From positions 1-17,028 of the forward strand of contig JAEORJ010000094.1 in the NCBI GenBank assembly GCA_016840945.1: 17,028 nucleotides of DNA. Direction: 5' to 3'. A model generated the notes under the pieces. That model was not told the origin of the DNA and did not search any database. It worked only from the letters and a program-made list of their open reading frames with translations. Positions within the stretch are counted from its first letter, which is position 1, and each line of letters begins with the position of its first letter. The stretch is from Candidatus Gerdarchaeota archaeon. Its GTDB lineage: Archaea > Asgardarchaeota > Heimdallarchaeia > JABLTI01. This document shows positions 1-7,875 of this stretch, piece after piece. A program made the position numbers and the translations under genes.

Positions 1-1185
1 AGAATCTAATCCTTTAATTTCAAAAACTAACATATTAAAATATACATTTGCTTTCTGCCACAACTCTAACATAGCTATAGCTCCTAAACCTATATGAGGT
101 TCAAGAAATGATCTAGCATCACTATTAGTGAATGTAAGTAGTGTTTTTAGGATATCTTCTGTGAAGCTAAATTTCGTCAAAAAGTAAATATTATGTGATA
201 AGTCCCTTTCAGTCCAAATAGAATCAAATTTAACTCCACCAACATCAGCTATAACTTTTTCTACTTTATCATAGGAGATTTGTTCAGCGTATAATTGTAA
301 TTTATCCATTTCTTTCCAATCGATATCATTTTCACTAAACCATTGATAATCTTCTATTTTACGACCAATTCTTTCATGAGTTACTGAGCGCCATTGAAGT
401 TTATTGGGAAATTCACCATCAGCTACTAAATAATGAATAATCAAATGACCTAGAGAAGCACGTTCATCATAATCAGGTTTAGGAGGTTCTAGTTCAAATA
501 AACTAGGACGATAATAAACTGCTTCTGACAAAGCTCGAGAGATTTTTTCAAAATCACCAGGAGTTTTTTTCTCATATAACCTTTTACCTTCAGTTTCCTT
601 CGCTGAACGTAATTTCTTTACAGGTCCTACATCTTGCATAAAACCTCGAGAAAGTACACTATCAAGTGATGATAACCAAATACTTCTCCCATTAAAATCA
701 TGTTCTGATCTTTTAATTGTTAAAAACTCAGCATTTAATGCATCACTAAAAGCTTTGATAACCTGCTCATCACTTGGTGTTATATCACTAGCAGCAGGAA
801 TTGTACATTCAAGAAGCAAAACTTTACCATTTGGATTTACTTGCTGAAGATTTTTGCCTAACGAAGACTGTTTTTCTTCAATAGTTAGACTATTCATAAT
901 TTGTTCAGTTAAATTTTGATAAATAATCCTATTTTCCTTCAAAAATCTCTCATTATCTCGAGTTGCTTCTAAAAGGTAAATTGGTGATAAGTTTTCTGTA
1001 GACCAAAAAAGACTAGCTGCTATTGCACCGTTTTTCCTAAAGCTTTTATTTGTTTTAGCAATAAAATTATCAATAATCTCTTTTAATGCTATAAATTCAT
1101 TATGTTGTAAATTTTCTGCTCTTTCACACCAATTTTCTATCCCTATTATAGCTAAATACCATTTCCTTGGTAAAATGATTTTCAT
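1..1185 (-). CDS. Unrecognised protein, partial (3' end beyond the left edge)
   Basis: An open frame of 395 codons starts with ATG at 1185 and reads without a stop to base 1, so the C-terminus is missing. An AGGTG ribosome site lies about 8-9 nt before the ATG, and a TATA-like stretch (GCATAAAAATA on the minus strand, near 1243-1253) could give it its own promoter. I do not recognise the family. The protein looks soluble, with no signal peptide or membrane helix. It begins MKIILPRKWYLAIIG, has a strand-like stretch near residues 126-136 (GKVLLLECTIP), and is rich in W, E and K. No catalytic motif stands out. It follows the small membrane protein gene on the same strand after 96 bases containing a U8 tract, so it is probably transcribed separately. 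The coding call is firm; the function is unknown. Confidence 0.82.
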   Translation of the reverse strand, partial: MKIILPRKWYLAIIGIENWCERAENLQHNEFIALKEIIDNFIAKTNKSFRKNGAIAASLFWSTENLSPIYLLEATRDNERFLKENRIIYQNLTEQIMNSLTIEEKQSSLGKNLQQVNPNGKVLLLECTIPAASDITPSDEQVIKAFSDALNAEFLTIKRSEHDFNGRSIWLSSLDSVLSRGFMQDVGPVKKLRSAKETEGKRLYEKKTPGDFEKISRALSEAVYYRPSLFELEPPKPDYDERASLGHLIIHYLVADGEFPNKLQWRSVTHERIGRKIEDYQWFSENDIDWKEMDKLQLYAEQISYDKVEKVIADVGGVKFDSIWTERDLSHNIYFLTKFSFTEDILKTLLTFTNSDARSFLEPHIGLGAIAMLELWQKANVYFNMLVFEIKGLDS

Positions 1186-1268
1186 AAATAATACACCTAA
1201 TAACACTTTTACTAAAATCATTGTTTTTTGGAATATTAAGGTTATTTTTATGCACAATCAATCATTGG

Positions 1269-1276
1269 AAAAAAAA
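1269..1276 (-). terminator. U8-tract terminator after the small membrane protein gene
   Basis: Eight consecutive A on the plus strand (U8 in the minus transcript) begin 5 nt after the TAA stop of the 1282-1563 gene. Short oligo-U runs with no hairpin are the usual archaeal termination signal. Confidence 0.5.
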
Positions 1277-1281
1277 CAGAA

Positions 1282-1563
1282 TTAAATATACGGTGAAACG
1301 CCAATACCAATTCCTCCCCCAACTAAACTAATAGCTATTAAAACTATGCCCTTAACAATTGTTTTTTTACCACTACGATCATCCCAACCAGTAGCCCATT
1401 TTATCGCTCCAACTACAACTAAGACTATCCCAATTGCAAAACATATCATGATTAGAAAAGCTATAGCATTACTGAAGATTCGACCAAAATTATCTGGAAT
1501 GGTTTGTAGTTTTTCCCAAAAATCATTTGTATTAAAGAAAGGCAAAACGTGATTACCGTTCAT
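1282..1563 (-). CDS. Small two-helix membrane protein, possibly VirB2/CedA1-like pilin
   Basis: This 93-residue protein starts at ATG 1563. Residues 1-33 are mostly polar. A hydrophobic helix spans about 34-56, a short polar loop follows (ATGWDDRSGKK), a second helix spans about 67-85, and the C-terminus is glycine-rich (GGGIGIGV). The layout of two helices joined by a short charged loop, in about 90-100 residues, resembles VirB2/TrbC-type secretion pilins and the archaeal DNA-import pilins related to them (CedA1, TedC). That is a topology and composition match only; no VirB4/HerA or VirB6-like partner is visible here. It is divergent from the EXO5-like nuclease, with 107 bases between the starts. 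A TAAA x4 repeat about 25-40 nt before the ATG may serve as its promoter. It could equally be an unrelated small membrane protein. Confidence 0.75.
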   Translation of the reverse strand: MNGNHVLPFFNTNDFWEKLQTIPDNFGRIFSNAIAFLIMICFAIGIVLVVVGAIKWATGWDDRSGKKTIVKGIVLIAISLVGGGIGIGVSPYI

Positions 1564-1670
1564 ATTAAATCTTCCAAATGAAAGTGTAAATAAATAAATA
1601 AAAACACCACTTCATTTTAATTATAACTAATGATAATATTAAAAACAAAACTGGATGTGAAAAACTTATT

Positions 1671-2612
1671 ATGAAGGATAATGCTTTTTCCAATCTTGAT
1701 GAGGAGGATGAAGAATTTACAATTGACTTGGAAAGTTTACCAAAATTCAAGAATCTTTCCCCAAGTAAAATAGCTGATCAATTTTGGTGTGAGATGCAAC
1801 TTCATTTAAGATTGCATTTGGGGATGGAGCCTACAGAAGTAATGATTAAAGGATCAGAAATCCACAAGGGATTAGAGGAAGAGCTAGGACCGATAATAGA
1901 AGTTGAAGTTACAACCTTAGAAGATACTATTATTACATATATCCTTCAAATGTATAGTAAATTAATGATTTTTCAATCACAAGGTATAACTCGGGAGTTA
2001 CCTGTTATTGGTAAAATTGATGAATTGACTTGTTTAGGAATTATTGACCAGTTAGTAATTGAAAATAGTGAGAATGATGAAAAGGTTATGGTAATAACCG
2101 ATTATAAAACAAGAAAGTCTAAAACAGCACCTTCATATGAACAAAAGCGAAGAAATAGAATACAGATGCAAGTCTATTGGTACATGTTAAGAGAGCTAAA
2201 AGAAGGAAAATATACTGCCCAAATGTTCAAAGAGCATTTTGAGGTACCAGAGATATTGGAACCATCAGAGGAATTATTGAAACAATTACCAGAAGAGCAT
2301 AAACAATTGTTAGAAAAGATACCACCAAATCAAATGCTTAATGAAACATTCAATATATTCCAGAATTTACCAAAATTATCTTTCGAATTGCAAGCAATTT
2401 ACATGCATCAAATAGATCAAAGTGTTGTTTTTGCAGATAGAAGCTATTTTCATTATGAAAGTTTCGAAGTAGATATGGAATGGGCTCTTGGGTATTGGAA
2501 AGGAACAAGAGAACCAAATGAATGCCCTCAAAAATGGATGTGCAAATTTTGTCAATTTACTGATAATTGCCCATATTTTCTAAAGAGATATTTGAATGAG
2601 GGTAAGAAATAA
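1671..2612 (+). CDS. EXO5/Dem1-like PD-(D/E)XK exonuclease with 4Fe-4S ligands
   Basis: The 313-residue protein has the full motif order of the exonuclease V (EXO5/Dem1) family, relatives of Cas4 and AddB that degrade single-stranded DNA. LSPSKIADQFWCEMQ (29-43) holds the N-terminal cysteine ligand C40. GSEIH (61-65) is the first nuclease motif. ITRELPVIGKID (106-117) is a typical EXO5 stretch. GIIDQL supplies D126 and TDYKTR supplies D144 and K146 of the PD-(D/E)XK site, followed by a glutamine motif (QMQVYWYM, 165-172). The C-terminal cysteines C291-x2-C294-x5-C300 match the spacing of the iron-sulphur ligands in eukaryotic EXO5; C285 is an extra one. All catalytic and ligand residues are present, so it should be active. 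Likely role: trimming single-stranded DNA in repair or replication. It converges on the CBS gene, with 11 bases between the stops. Confidence 0.88.
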   Translation: MKDNAFSNLDEEDEEFTIDLESLPKFKNLSPSKIADQFWCEMQLHLRLHLGMEPTEVMIKGSEIHKGLEEELGPIIEVEVTTLEDTIITYILQMYSKLMIFQSQGITRELPVIGKIDELTCLGIIDQLVIENSENDEKVMVITDYKTRKSKTAPSYEQKRRNRIQMQVYWYMLRELKEGKYTAQMFKEHFEVPEILEPSEELLKQLPEEHKQLLEKIPPNQMLNETFNIFQNLPKLSFELQAIYMHQIDQSVVFADRSYFHYESFEVDMEWALGYWKGTREPNECPQKWMCKFCQFTDNCPYFLKRYLNEGKK

Positions 2613-2623
2613 AGAAAAGAAAG

Positions 2624-3067
2624 TTATTTTTGAATATATTTCTGTCTTTTCTTCAAAGTTTTTAGGTATTCGGTTTTTAGAGATGAGTTTAACATTTCTG
2701 AATCAATCAATCCAACAACAATTAATGATCCTTCTTTTTCAACTACAGCTAAACGATTTACATTTGTTTGAGCCATTAAATCATCTGCTTGGGCTAAAGT
2801 AGCTGTTTTTGGTATTGTAACAACAGGTCGTATCATGAAATCTTTAGCTTCAATATCAGTTGTTAAAATACCACCTTCCTTTAATATTAAACGTAGAACA
2901 TCTCGTTCTGTAATAACACCAACAACTTCTCCGATGCTGGTAACAAACACACACCCTTTGTTTGATTGTAAAAGTACTTTTGCAATTATTGCTATATTAT
3001 CATTTTCATCCACCAATGCTGGTGAAACCATAACTACTTCTATTAATGATTTTGTTGTTAGAGACAT
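2624..3067 (-). CDS. Tandem CBS-domain protein
   Basis: The 147 residues form two consecutive CBS domains and little else. The first spans about 8-65 and includes MVSPALV and the signature GVITERDVLRLI. The second spans about 75-130 and includes DFMIRPVVTIP, NRLAVVEKE and GLIDSEML. A short lysine-rich tail follows (LKTLKKRQKYIQK). CBS pairs form a Bateman module that binds adenosine nucleotides or S-adenosylmethionine and usually controls a partner enzyme or channel. Stand-alone two-CBS proteins of this size are very common in archaea, and the partner cannot be named from the neighbours. A TATA-like element centred about 33 nt upstream suggests a short leader and its own promoter. Family assignment is firm; ligand and target are unknown. 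Confidence 0.9.
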   Translation of the reverse strand: MSLTTKSLIEVVMVSPALVDENDNIAIIAKVLLQSNKGCVFVTSIGEVVGVITERDVLRLILKEGGILTTDIEAKDFMIRPVVTIPKTATLAQADDLMAQTNVNRLAVVEKEGSLIVVGLIDSEMLNSSLKTEYLKTLKKRQKYIQK

Positions 3068-3096
3068 TATCTTTCACGTTGTTATACTTGTTAATA

Positions 3097-3104
3097 CTAT
3101 AAAT
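3097..3104 (-). promoter_or_regulatory. TATA element for the CBS-domain gene
   Basis: The minus strand reads TTTATAGT here, centred about 33 nt before the ATG at 3067. That predicts a leader of about 7-10 nt. Pattern-based only. Confidence 0.35.
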
Positions 3105-3197
3105 TAATATCTTTTAGTTTTTTAAGTAGAATCCTATTTAGTTTTTAAAAATTTAAGGTTAAATTTCTTATAATTATAAAAAATTAAATTGTCATTA

Positions 3198-3206
3198 ATT
3201 ATATAA
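3198..3206 (+). promoter_or_regulatory. TATA element for the rhodanese gene, leaderless
   Basis: The sequence TTATATA is centred near 3202, about 27 nt before the A of the ATG at 3229. With archaeal spacing the transcript would start at or next to the start codon. No ribosome site precedes this ATG, which fits a leaderless mRNA. The surrounding 160 bases are almost pure A/T, so other TATA positions are possible. Confidence 0.4.
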
Positions 3207-3228
3207 TCATTAAGTATTTTATAATTAT

Positions 3229-3759
3229 ATGAGTGGTTATAATTTGAAGGATTTAAAACTAAAAATCTTGATAATATTTCTTATTCCTATAATCATTTCA
3301 CCAGCTATTATACGGGCAGGTGAATATGAGAATATTACCATTCATGAAGCCAAAGAAAGAATAGATTCACATTCTGGCATTTTTCTTTTAGATGTAAGAT
3401 CATTAAATGAATATTTAGAAGGACATATTTTAGGTGCTATTAATATCAACGTCTACTATTTTAGTGCCTATGATTATTTATTTCCCGAAAATTTATCAGC
3501 TGAAATAATTGTCTATTGTGATAATGGGTATCGATCAGAAATTGGTGCTGGAAAGCTAGTTAACAATTATAATTACAGCAATGTAGCAAATATGTTAGGG
3601 GGAATAAATGATTGGATGGCCGCAGGTTATCCATTAACCATAGGTAATACAACTGAAACAACAACCTACAATATTTCAAATCCAGTATTACCATTTCTAT
3701 TCATTAGTATAATAAGCTATTTTGCTATTGTTAATGTTTTAAGAAAAAAGAAGAACTGA
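3229..3759 (+). CDS. Membrane-anchored extracellular rhodanese-domain protein
   Basis: The 176-residue protein has an N-terminal hydrophobic segment (about 11-30, signal peptide or anchor), one rhodanese domain (about 33-138), a Thr/Asn-rich linker and a C-terminal helix (about 152-170) ending in RKKKN, consistent with an inside-facing stop-transfer tail. Rhodanese signatures are LLDVRSLNEYLEGH (53-66), the active-site loop C97-DNGYRS-103 and GGINDWMAAGYPL near the end. The catalytic cysteine is present and the loop has the usual six-residue length ending in R-S, so sulphur transfer is possible. By topology the domain should face outside the cell, where such proteins bind or relay sulphane sulphur; the substrate is unknown. 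It is divergent from the CBS gene and followed by its own U-rich terminator. Confidence 0.87.
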   Translation: MSGYNLKDLKLKILIIFLIPIIISPAIIRAGEYENITIHEAKERIDSHSGIFLLDVRSLNEYLEGHILGAININVYYFSAYDYLFPENLSAEIIVYCDNGYRSEIGAGKLVNNYNYSNVANMLGGINDWMAAGYPLTIGNTTETTTYNISNPVLPFLFISIISYFAIVNVLRKKKN

Positions 3760-3786
3760 TAAATCATGCAACTTAAAGAATGCTAT

Positions 3787-3798
3787 TTGTTCTTTTTT
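3787..3798 (+). terminator. U-rich terminator after the rhodanese gene
   Basis: A TTTGTTCTTTTTT run lies about 30 nt after the TGA stop. No strong hairpin precedes it, which is typical of archaeal termination. Confidence 0.35.
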
Positions 3799-3880
3799 AA
3801 ATAAAATATTCATAGTAATGACTTGAATATTGATTTATTTCATATGTTGTTTATTGCAGTTTACTATATGGTAAAAGTCA

Positions 3881-3885
3881 GGTGA
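3881..3885 (+). promoter_or_regulatory. GGTGA ribosome site that sets the start at 3891
   Basis: GGTGA matches the archaeal anti-Shine-Dalgarno and lies 5 nt before ATG 3891. The GTG at 3882 falls inside this site, so 3891 is the better start. A third in-frame ATG at 3924 has an AAAGGGG stretch 9 nt upstream and cannot be excluded. Confidence 0.5.
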
Positions 3886-3890
3886 ATAAA

Positions 3891-4220
3891 ATGCTTAGGA
3901 CAGGAATAAAGGGGAAATCCAAAATGAAATCAAAGATTACAAAAATGACCAATAATGCACTTATTAATGAACTTCAAAATGTCCGATGTATCAATAGTTT
4001 TTGCCCAAATCATGAATTTGATTGTTGTAGTGAGTGTATCTCAAATAGTGGTTGTTTGATATATCTTACATTAGAAGAATTAATTACAAACGAATTAATT
4101 GAACGTGGAATATTTGACTTTGCTTTATTGAATCTCAAACAATTATGTAAAAGTGAAATTTTGGATAAAAATGTATGTCGAAGTGTCAACGAGTCTAAGT
4201 TTTATTTAGGATTAAGTTAA
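3891..4220 (+). CDS. Small cysteine-rich protein upstream of the helicase
   Basis: This protein of about 109 residues starts at ATG 3891; an in-frame GTG at 3882 would add three residues. After a basic N-terminus (RTGIKGKSKMKSK) it carries a dense cysteine cluster at about residues 33-55 with pattern C-x4-C-x2-H-x3-CC-x2-C-x5-C. The rest looks helical, with two further cysteines near the C-terminus. The cluster could bind zinc or an iron-sulphur centre; I do not recognise the family. No signal peptide or membrane helix is present. Its stop is 32 nt before the helicase start on the same strand, and the helicase has its own AGGAG site but no clear promoter in the gap, so the two are probably one transcript. 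A role linked to the helicase, for example nucleic-acid binding, is inferred from that spacing alone. Confidence 0.75.
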   Translation: MLRTGIKGKSKMKSKITKMTNNALINELQNVRCINSFCPNHEFDCCSECISNSGCLIYLTLEELITNELIERGIFDFALLNLKQLCKSEILDKNVCRSVNESKFYLGLS

Positions 4221-4238
4221 ATAAAAATGATAGTTACT

Positions 4239-4243
4239 AGGAG
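4239..4243 (+). promoter_or_regulatory. AGGAG ribosome site for the helicase GTG start
   Basis: AGGAG lies 9 nt before GTG 4253 and supports that codon. The overlapping GTG at 4251 is out of frame with the helicase. Confidence 0.5.
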
Positions 4244-4252
4244 AAATTAAGT

Positions 4253-6499
4253 GTGGTTATTGAAGCTGAACAGCAAAAATATCAAAACAGATTTCTCAAA
4301 GAAATATTGTTAAATAAAAAAATAAACTCATTAACTGACATACAAAAAAAGGCTCAACCATTTCTTTTTACTAAAGATAATCTAGTAATTGTAGCTCCAA
4401 GTGGAGCAGGAAAAACATTAATCGCTGAAATAATCGCTATTAAGGATTTAATTTTTAGTAAAAACCCGACTAAACTAAATAATATCAATTTGACAAGTGA
4501 ACAAAATGATGGCAAGACGATTTTCCTAGTTCCTTTAAGAGCATTAGCTGAAGAAAAAGCTAATCAAATTGCTAGAGAATATCGCCAGTTCAAACTAAAA
4601 ATACATTTATCAATGTCCGAAATTGATTTTGATGAAAATGAAATTTCAAAGAGTCATATTATAATTTCAACCTACGAAAGGTTCAAATCAATTCTAGGTC
4701 GAATGCCAAATCTAATTGAATTGATAAAAAATGTTGTTGTTGATGAATTTCATTTAATTGGAAGTAAGAACAGAGGACCCATATTGGAAACGATTCTTAC
4801 AACGTTATCTAATCGTGTTAGATTGATACTTTTATCAGCGACTATAGAAAATCCTGATGATATTGCTAAGTGGCTTAATGCTAAATTAATAATAAGCAAA
4901 CAAAGGGAAATACCTCTTTCTTACAAAATTGATGTTTCCATATTTCCTGAAAAAATAGTTGAAAAAGTTATTAAGACTGCTATATCATCAAATGGTCAGG
5001 TATTGATCTTTTGTGGAACAAGGAACAAAGCAGAAGAATATGCTGAATTTTATTCAGAATTTATCAAAAAAGCATGCATAAGAAATAATTCTTTAGAAAT
5101 AGATAAGATTAAAGCTTTCATTGAAAGTGTTAACCTACCAAAAGACACCATTGGAAATAAACAACTCTTTAATCTAGTACAATATGGCACAGCATTTCAT
5201 AATGCGGGACTTAGTCGCATGTCGAGAAAAATCATAGAAGAGATGTTTCGAGAGAACCTTATAAAGGTATTATTTTGTACAGAAACATTAGGTGCTGGAG
5301 TTAATTTACCAGTAAGAGATGTTATTATTTATGATACTAAAAGATGGAATAATGAATGGTTATCCAGAAATGTATTTCATCAATTAGCTGGTAGAGCTGG
5401 AAGGCTTGGACTTGACAGTTATGGGAATTGTACAATAATAGCTAACGATACTAGAGAGAAAAGAGCAATAATCAACAGATATTGGTTCTCTGAAAAAAAT
5501 AATTTTAACAATGAATCATCAATTGATGCCTTAGAACAAAGATTCGATGAAATAAATACTATGATCTTAAATATTGATGAATTAGAAAAGATGATTTTAA
5601 ATTTAATTTATACTAATACTCCTACAAAAGATGAATTGCTTGAATTACTGAAAAAAACATTCCTTGATTATTGCATAAAAAGAATTGTAAGTAATAATTT
5701 TGATAACATAGATGATGAACAATTAAATAATATTCAACAAAATTACTTTAAAATTCTAATAGATGATATCGAATCATATGATTTTGATGTCATAGAAGTT
5801 TTGGATCATTTTTACTCAACTAGAAATTTGAGTTTAAATCAAATTCTATCTGGGGAGAAAACTCAATCAATTTTTATAAGTGATAATGGTCAACAATTTA
5901 TTATCACAAAAACAGAACAGAAACTAACTTGCTCTTGTTCTACAAATCAATTATTTTGTGCGCATAGGTTATTTGTTCTCAAACAAATCAATATTGATAA
6001 TGCTCTTGAAATAATCAAAAGAAATTTTTCGATTTTAACTAAATTAGCAATAAATGGGTATATTATCGAAACTGCAAAAAACCATTTACAGACAACTGCT
6101 AAAGGAGGGATTTGTGCTGAAATGGGAATAAGCGTTGAAACTTTTGAGAAAATTAAGGATTGGCTATTATATGATTTATTTAGTAAGAAACCAACTCTAG
6201 GACAGATTATTTTTGAATGTTTGAAATTTATACCTCAAGTAGAAACAGATTCCTTTATGATTGACAATACAATGTATCACAAAGCTATTTATGACCATAT
6301 CATTCTAGGAAAAGACTTAGTTGATGTTATAAACAAATATCTACTATATGAAGGTGATTTAAGTCGTGTTGAAAGTTCACTTAAATCATTTTTAGCTGGA
6401 CTTTTACCATTGTCAGAATTTTTAGGATTAACTTCATTACATAAGAAATTCGCTAATTTAGATTTATTACTATCAGATGTCTTTTGGAATTCATTTTAA
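4253..6499 (+). CDS. Hel308/Ski2-like helicase with inserted SWIM zinc finger
   Basis: The 748-residue protein starts with GTG. Superfamily 2 motifs appear in order: a Q-motif-like LTDIQ (27-31), Walker A APSGAGKT (48-55), DEFH (164-167), SAT (195-197), motif IV near VLIFCGTRNKAEE, motif V in TETLGAGVNLP, and motif VI QLAGRAGR (377-384). FHNAGLS and the GAGVNLP box are typical of the Hel308/Ski2 group. About 700-750 residues is normal for that group. A winged-helix region follows the second RecA domain, interrupted by C560-S-C562-x6-C569-A-H571, an exact CxCxnCxH SWIM zinc-finger motif. The chain then resumes with a Hel308-like stretch (TAKGGICAEMGISVETF) and a helical C-terminus. Canonical Hel308 lacks SWIM. 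Likely 3'-5' DNA unwinding at forks or recombination intermediates; whether Hel308, Lhr-like or another Ski2 branch is not settled. Confidence 0.88.
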   Translation: MVIEAEQQKYQNRFLKEILLNKKINSLTDIQKKAQPFLFTKDNLVIVAPSGAGKTLIAEIIAIKDLIFSKNPTKLNNINLTSEQNDGKTIFLVPLRALAEEKANQIAREYRQFKLKIHLSMSEIDFDENEISKSHIIISTYERFKSILGRMPNLIELIKNVVVDEFHLIGSKNRGPILETILTTLSNRVRLILLSATIENPDDIAKWLNAKLIISKQREIPLSYKIDVSIFPEKIVEKVIKTAISSNGQVLIFCGTRNKAEEYAEFYSEFIKKACIRNNSLEIDKIKAFIESVNLPKDTIGNKQLFNLVQYGTAFHNAGLSRMSRKIIEEMFRENLIKVLFCTETLGAGVNLPVRDVIIYDTKRWNNEWLSRNVFHQLAGRAGRLGLDSYGNCTIIANDTREKRAIINRYWFSEKNNFNNESSIDALEQRFDEINTMILNIDELEKMILNLIYTNTPTKDELLELLKKTFLDYCIKRIVSNNFDNIDDEQLNNIQQNYFKILIDDIESYDFDVIEVLDHFYSTRNLSLNQILSGEKTQSIFISDNGQQFIITKTEQKLTCSCSTNQLFCAHRLFVLKQINIDNALEIIKRNFSILTKLAINGYIIETAKNHLQTTAKGGICAEMGISVETFEKIKDWLLYDLFSKKPTLGQIIFECLKFIPQVETDSFMIDNTMYHKAIYDHIILGKDLVDVINKYLLYEGDLSRVESSLKSFLAGLLPLSEFLGLTSLHKKFANLDLLLSDVFWNSF

Positions 6500-6507
6500 T
6501 AAAATAA

Positions 6508-7875
6508 TCAACTTGGAGTCATTTGTGATATTTTTTCAATATTAAGTAAATCTTCATTTTGCCTTTTAATAAGAAATGGAATTGAAATCAATAAAAAGAC
6601 ACCACCAATAATAAAAGTGTATAGATAACCATATTGAAGGAATTGAGCTAATAAACCTCCAATAATTGCACCAGGTATTTGTGCAAGAATTTTAACTAAA
6701 AATTGAATGCCTAAAAATTGTCCTCGTTTGGATTCAGGGCACAATTGATGAATAACAGCACTTCTCGAGATTGTATCTGCAGTATTAGCAACGCTAAAAG
6801 GAATAATGAAAATAATTGCTGAAACTAAAGGTTGAGATACTAATACGATCGGTGTTAATGCGAGCAATATGGTTGAAAGTGCAAAAGCTATTCTGCTTAT
6901 AATCAGAAAACGATTGATTTTTGATCGGTCAATTAAATATCCAAAAGGAATTGTAGCAACTAATGAGATAATGGTCATTACTGCAAAAACAATTAAGATT
7001 TCGCCACTTTCTATAGTCAAACCAAGGCCAATAGATTCCCCACTTGTGGGATTATTTGATTGTGTTAGAAATATTAGAAGAAATGGCATGTAACTATTAA
7101 TTCCTGTATGTAAAAAGAAATGACTTATTATAAATTTGAAAAATTTCTTTTCTTCTAATAGATTTCGTAACTTGAACGTTTTTTTAACTTCTTGAAACCA
7201 AGGTTTTGATGGAGTGGTATCCAACGGTTCTTGGAAAAATAAACCTAACACTAAGAAACCCAACGAGCATATAGCTCCTGTTAAATAGAATATTGATTTT
7301 GAGTTAGCAATCATCATAATAGCAAAACCAGCTACTGTACCAAAAGCTGTACCAATTGAAGCAAAAGAATTAATCTTGCCGAGCTTATTTTTTTCAGTTA
7401 GATCTGGTATAAGTGAATTATTTGAAACAAATGCAGCAGTATTTAGAATGCTTAGTACAACATTTATGCTGATAATAAAGAGAATAGTGTCGTTTAAAGG
7501 TAACAAAAATAGGAATAATGCAGAGGTTATCCCTCCAGCTAATATGAAAATTCTACGTTTTCCAAATGACCATCGCAAATTATCACTAATAGCACCAGTA
7601 AAGATACTTACAACCGCACCTGTTAAGGATATTAGACTAACCATTAGAGAAATAACTAAAGGTGTAAAATTTGCTAAATTAGCTATATGGTCATTCAAAA
7701 ATTGTCCTTGTATTGATAAATAAATAGAGAAAATAAATGCTCCAAAAGATATCAGAACAATATTCCTTTTTGTACTAACAGACAATGTTAATTTCCTCTC
7801 ACAATTAGAACTATTGGTGCTTGTAAGATCATATTGAATATCAGAACCTGCTAGTTTTTGTTGCTTATCTTTCAC
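6508..7875 (-). CDS. MFS transporter, GPH/SLC45-like
   Basis: This 455-residue integral membrane protein has about 12 hydrophobic helices after a 35-residue polar N-terminus. The loop between helices 2 and 3 carries a motif A-like sequence, GAISDNLRWSFGKRR (94-108), and the equivalent loop in the second half reads GYLIDRSKINRF. The D-x-R-x-GKRR form resembles the sugar-cation (GPH) and SLC45 branches of the major facilitator superfamily; the substrate cannot be read from sequence. The start is a GTG whose G is also the last base of the RadA stop codon (TAGTG), so translation is probably coupled to RadA. No other Met codon occurs before the first helix. It converges on the helicase gene, with 8 bases between the stops. 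Pairing with RadA is unexpected and may only reflect a compact genome. Confidence 0.87.
   Translation of the reverse strand: MKDKQQKLAGSDIQYDLTSTNSSNCERKLTLSVSTKRNIVLISFGAFIFSIYLSIQGQFLNDHIANLANFTPLVISLMVSLISLTGAVVSIFTGAISDNLRWSFGKRRIFILAGGITSALFLFLLPLNDTILFIISINVVLSILNTAAFVSNNSLIPDLTEKNKLGKINSFASIGTAFGTVAGFAIMMIANSKSIFYLTGAICSLGFLVLGLFFQEPLDTTPSKPWFQEVKKTFKLRNLLEEKKFFKFIISHFFLHTGINSYMPFLLIFLTQSNNPTSGESIGLGLTIESGEILIVFAVMTIISLVATIPFGYLIDRSKINRFLIISRIAFALSTILLALTPIVLVSQPLVSAIIFIIPFSVANTADTISRSAVIHQLCPESKRGQFLGIQFLVKILAQIPGAIIGGLLAQFLQYGYLYTFIIGGVFLLISIPFLIKRQNEDLLNIEKISQMTPS

Noticed and set aside
1587..1602. TAAA repeated four times, considered as a functional repeat
   Set aside because: It is a short simple repeat in an AT-rich promoter; at most it contributes a TATA-like element for the small membrane protein.
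1565..1750. Open frame on the minus strand with hydrophobic residues, overlapping the EXO5-like gene start
   Set aside because: It lies across the divergent promoter region and antisense to a well-supported gene; its hydrophobicity comes from AT-rich sequence.
1671..2612. Cas4 and an associated CRISPR system
   Set aside because: The motif layout and length fit EXO5 better, and no CRISPR repeats or other cas genes are present.
2835..3107. 90-codon plus-strand frame opposite the CBS-domain gene
   Set aside because: The minus strand encodes two clear CBS domains; the opposite frame has no family features.
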